Source: Bacillus sp. B15-48
Lineage (GTDB): Bacteria; Bacillota; Bacilli; Bacillales; Cytobacillaceae
Length of the DNA: 64,000 bases
Direction of reading: 5' to 3'
Assembly: GCF_016879755.1 (NCBI RefSeq)
Contig: NZ_WOFU01000003.1
Location: 186,001 to 250,000, forward strand
The notes beneath the pieces are model-generated. The model was not told the origin of the DNA. It did no database searches and saw only the letters and a list, made by a program, of their open reading frames with translations. Below, piece after piece: positions 62,243 to 64,000 of the stretch (its first letter is position 1; the number at the start of each line of letters is the position of its first letter). The translations under genes and the position numbers were made by a program.

Positions 62243-62271
62243 AACCCTTTTGCTTTATAAACAAAAGGGTT
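62243..62271 (-). terminator. Terminator of the SGNH hydrolase gene
   Basis: Perfect 10-bp stem AACCCTTTTG / CAAAAGGGTT, followed on the minus strand by TTTTC. Confidence 0.9.
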
Positions 62272-62310
62272 CCTTTTTGGTGAAGATGTTTCTGGGTAAT
62301 TTAATTTCGC

Positions 62311-63297
62311 TCATTCATTGACCAGATTTTCTGGGATAATCTCTGTTTCTAAACTAATTTCTTCCAAGCTTTCTAAAACACGCTTTGCCATTTGTTTATA
62401 GCCACTCGTGTTTGGGTGAAAATAATCATCAGCCAACACTACGTCGGATTCAATAAATAAGTCATCAATTGGTATAAAAGAAACATTATTAAAATCTTCG
62501 GTTACGGTTTCACTCGCCTTGTTCCAATCATTCATAATCATCCCTAATTCCGAAATCTCACTAAAATGTTCTTCGAATGGATTATAAAAACCGATGATAT
62601 ATGTTTGCGCATCAGGATTTAATTCGTCTATTTTGTTAATAATCGTTCTTAATCTCTCAATATAACTCAGCTTTTCTTTTTCGAAAAGCTCAAGATGAAG
62701 ATTCATGAAATGATCTTTTACCACCTTCATCACATCATTGGCCCCGATTGTAATTAAAATAATATCAGCTTTCGCAATTGAAGACGCAATTTCTTTATTA
62801 TCCAGTCGTTTTAATAATTGGTCTGTACGGTTTCCCTTTTTTCCGTAGTTTTCTATCTTTATATTCGCATGATGATCTTCAAAAGTGTGATTGAGAATTC
62901 CAACGTAACCACCACTTTCTGTTTCATCACCGATTCCTTCAGTGAGAGAATCACCAATTGCAACAATCTTTAAATCTTTTTTAAACAGATTGATCGTACC
63001 CTCAACGACTTCTCTAATTTTTTGTTTAATTTCTTCGGTTATTGTTCGTTTCTCAATTTCGTTATCTGCTTCTAGCTGTTCCCCTTCTTCAGTAGCAATG
63101 TCTATTACGTCATCCTCGATCGGTTCCTTTTCTTCAACTATAGGATCTTCAGCTCGATTCTCTAATTGTTCCGCCAATATTCCCGGAGGCTTTACGATTA
63201 CTGACTTTGTTTGATTAAACTCTGAAAAGGTTAAAAAGGAAAGGAAACAGACGATTAGCAAACTAGCAATAATAATCATTGCTTTCCTAGTTTTCAT
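62311..63297 (-). CDS. Exported SGNH/GDSL hydrolase (YpmR-like)
   Basis: 328 residues from the ATG at 63297. N-terminal membrane anchor (residues 5-25), acidic low-complexity linker (45-100), then an SGNH domain with block I GDSLTEG, block II Gly in YGKKGNRTD, block III GANDV and block V DYFHPN (catalytic Asp-x-x-His). It would hydrolyse an ester on a lipid, polymer or cell-wall component outside the membrane. It is monocistronic. Confidence 0.88.
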   Translation of the reverse strand: MKTRKAMIIIASLLIVCFLSFLTFSEFNQTKSVIVKPPGILAEQLENRAEDPIVEEKEPIEDDVIDIATEEGEQLEADNEIEKRTITEEIKQKIREVVEGTINLFKKDLKIVAIGDSLTEGIGDETESGGYVGILNHTFEDHHANIKIENYGKKGNRTDQLLKRLDNKEIASSIAKADIILITIGANDVMKVVKDHFMNLHLELFEKEKLSYIERLRTIINKIDELNPDAQTYIIGFYNPFEEHFSEISELGMIMNDWNKASETVTEDFNNVSFIPIDDLFIESDVVLADDYFHPNTSGYKQMAKRVLESLEEISLETEIIPENLVNE

Positions 63298-63443
63298 GAT
63301 GACAACACACCTATCATTTTCATAGAATTCGATTCCATTTGGCAAGTAGTTATTTTTGTGCACGCTTGCTTAGAAATGGGGCAATTTAATTTATTTTAGC
63401 ACGAAATTAAAACGATGCGAAAGATAACAAATTATAGAAAATT

Positions 63444-64000
63444 CTAAGATAAAAGCTCGATCTCAAATTGAGGAGAAAGAACATCCATTTTTTCTAAATC
63501 CCATTCAAAATATAAAATCGCCGATTCCTTGGATTGGTGTGAGAGGAGTCGTTTTCCGTCCTTGATGACCATACTTTCTGCTGCCCAAAAGGAAACCGTC
63601 TCATCTTCCCCGGTGCGATTACAAACAAATAAACATAGTCCGGTATCGATTGACCTTTGTTCCCACTCGCCATTTGGACCGCATGAACCTGGCCCCCAAG
63701 CGGATGGAGCAACAAGAATTTCTGCTCCTTTATCTAATAGTGAATCGGCATATTTTTTTGTATAGGAATCGGCGCAGATCAAAACACCGACATTCACATC
63801 CCCTAGCTCAATTGGCTCAAGATAATCGCCTGATGTTGACCAATCATCTATGATACTCGTAATCTTTCTTTGTTTCCCTATTATATTTCCCTGTCGATTA
63901 ATTACAAATACAGAATTATAAAGTTCTCCATTTCCCCCCTTTTCAGGACATCCAAGAAATACATTTACATTTCGGGATTGAACGAACGAACAGAATTTCG
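63444..64000 (-). CDS. Carbon-nitrogen hydrolase (nitrilase superfamily), 5' end beyond the window
   Basis: The frame is open from 64000 down to the stop at 63444 and the start lies outside. Within it the nitrilase motifs are seen: the catalytic Lys region KQRKITSIID, then the nucleophilic Cys in GVLICADSYTKKYA. The catalytic Glu would be upstream of the window. It hydrolyses amides or nitriles of small molecules. The GTG or ATG seen at about 63797 is internal, not the start. Confidence 0.85.
   Translation of the reverse strand, partial: KFCSFVQSRNVNVFLGCPEKGGNGELYNSVFVINRQGNIIGKQRKITSIIDDWSTSGDYLEPIELGDVNVGVLICADSYTKKYADSLLDKGAEILVAPSAWGPGSCGPNGEWEQRSIDTGLCLFVCNRTGEDETVSFWAAESMVIKDGKRLLSHQSKESAILYFEWDLEKMDVLSPQFEIELLS

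Overview
The window looks like chromosomal DNA of a low-GC, Gram-positive, endospore-forming bacterium of the Bacillaceae or a close relative. The support is strong AAGGAGG-type ribosome sites, sigma-A promoters, lipobox lipoproteins, an SLH-anchored exported enzyme, Spx, HtpX, IDEAL-domain and YjcZ-type small proteins, Zur boxes and AT-rich intergenic DNA with many U-tract terminators. I cannot name the genus. No rRNA, tRNA or phage genes and no cas genes were seen; one IS110-family element is present.

Layout. 1-7.5 kb: cell-surface genes on the minus strand (GH18/SLH enzyme with a start-proximal frameshift, two lipoproteins, a tandem pair of SEDS glycosyltransferases, an HTH-YkvA regulator). 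7.6-12.5 kb: a TetR regulator with a giant fused 2-hydroxyacyl-CoA dehydratase/activase. 12.7-16.2 kb: a Zur-box-controlled zinc-binding lipoprotein with 42-bp His-rich repeats, then a YcgR/YcgQ-type membrane pair whose first gene is frameshifted in a poly-A run. 16.4-24.5 kb: an MFS exporter, a second, split dehydratase/activase system, a phased 41-42 bp repeat array and a DUF1836 regulator. 24.6-31.5 kb: HtpX, LysM-polysaccharide deacetylase, Spx, IDEAL protein, Rrf2 regulator, a CysJ-like reductase without flavodoxin domain, ferritin, a thioesterase. 31.7-33.1 kb: IS110 element. 34-37.7 kb: gentisate pathway (3-hydroxybenzoate 6-hydroxylase-like enzyme, gentisate dioxygenase, fumarylpyruvate hydrolase-like enzyme). 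38-46.8 kb: lactate-permease-family transporter, tiny YjcZ genes, an IlvD/Edd-KDPG aldolase operon, a CDF transporter, an acyl-CoA dehydrogenase. 47-51.9 kb: two overlapping multidomain histidine kinases. 52-56 kb: TetR, CarD-family protein, an orphan GyrB paralogue and a MarR regulator. 56-62.1 kb: MsrA-MsrB, then an HxlR-centred set (acyl-CoA-dehydrogenase-like flavoenzyme, DUF4242 protein, SsuABC/TauABC-like importer). 62.3-64 kb: SGNH hydrolase and a nitrilase-family protein cut by the window end.

The most promising undescribed system is at 52.7-56.0 kb. A MarR-family gene, a CarD-family RNA-polymerase-binding protein and a complete stand-alone GyrB each carry the same 15-bp palindrome, with the pattern GTCAAC, three bases, GTTGAC. 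In all three promoters the right arm of the palindrome supplies the TTGACA -35 box. The GyrB paralogue has EGNSAGG in place of the usual EGDSAGG in its TOPRIM domain, the substitution known in housekeeping GyrB to give quinolone resistance. I infer an inducible, topoisomerase-directed self-protection module. A second shared-promoter set, three near-identical promoters around an HxlR gene at 58-62 kb, appears to define an organosulfur- or sulfonate-related regulon.
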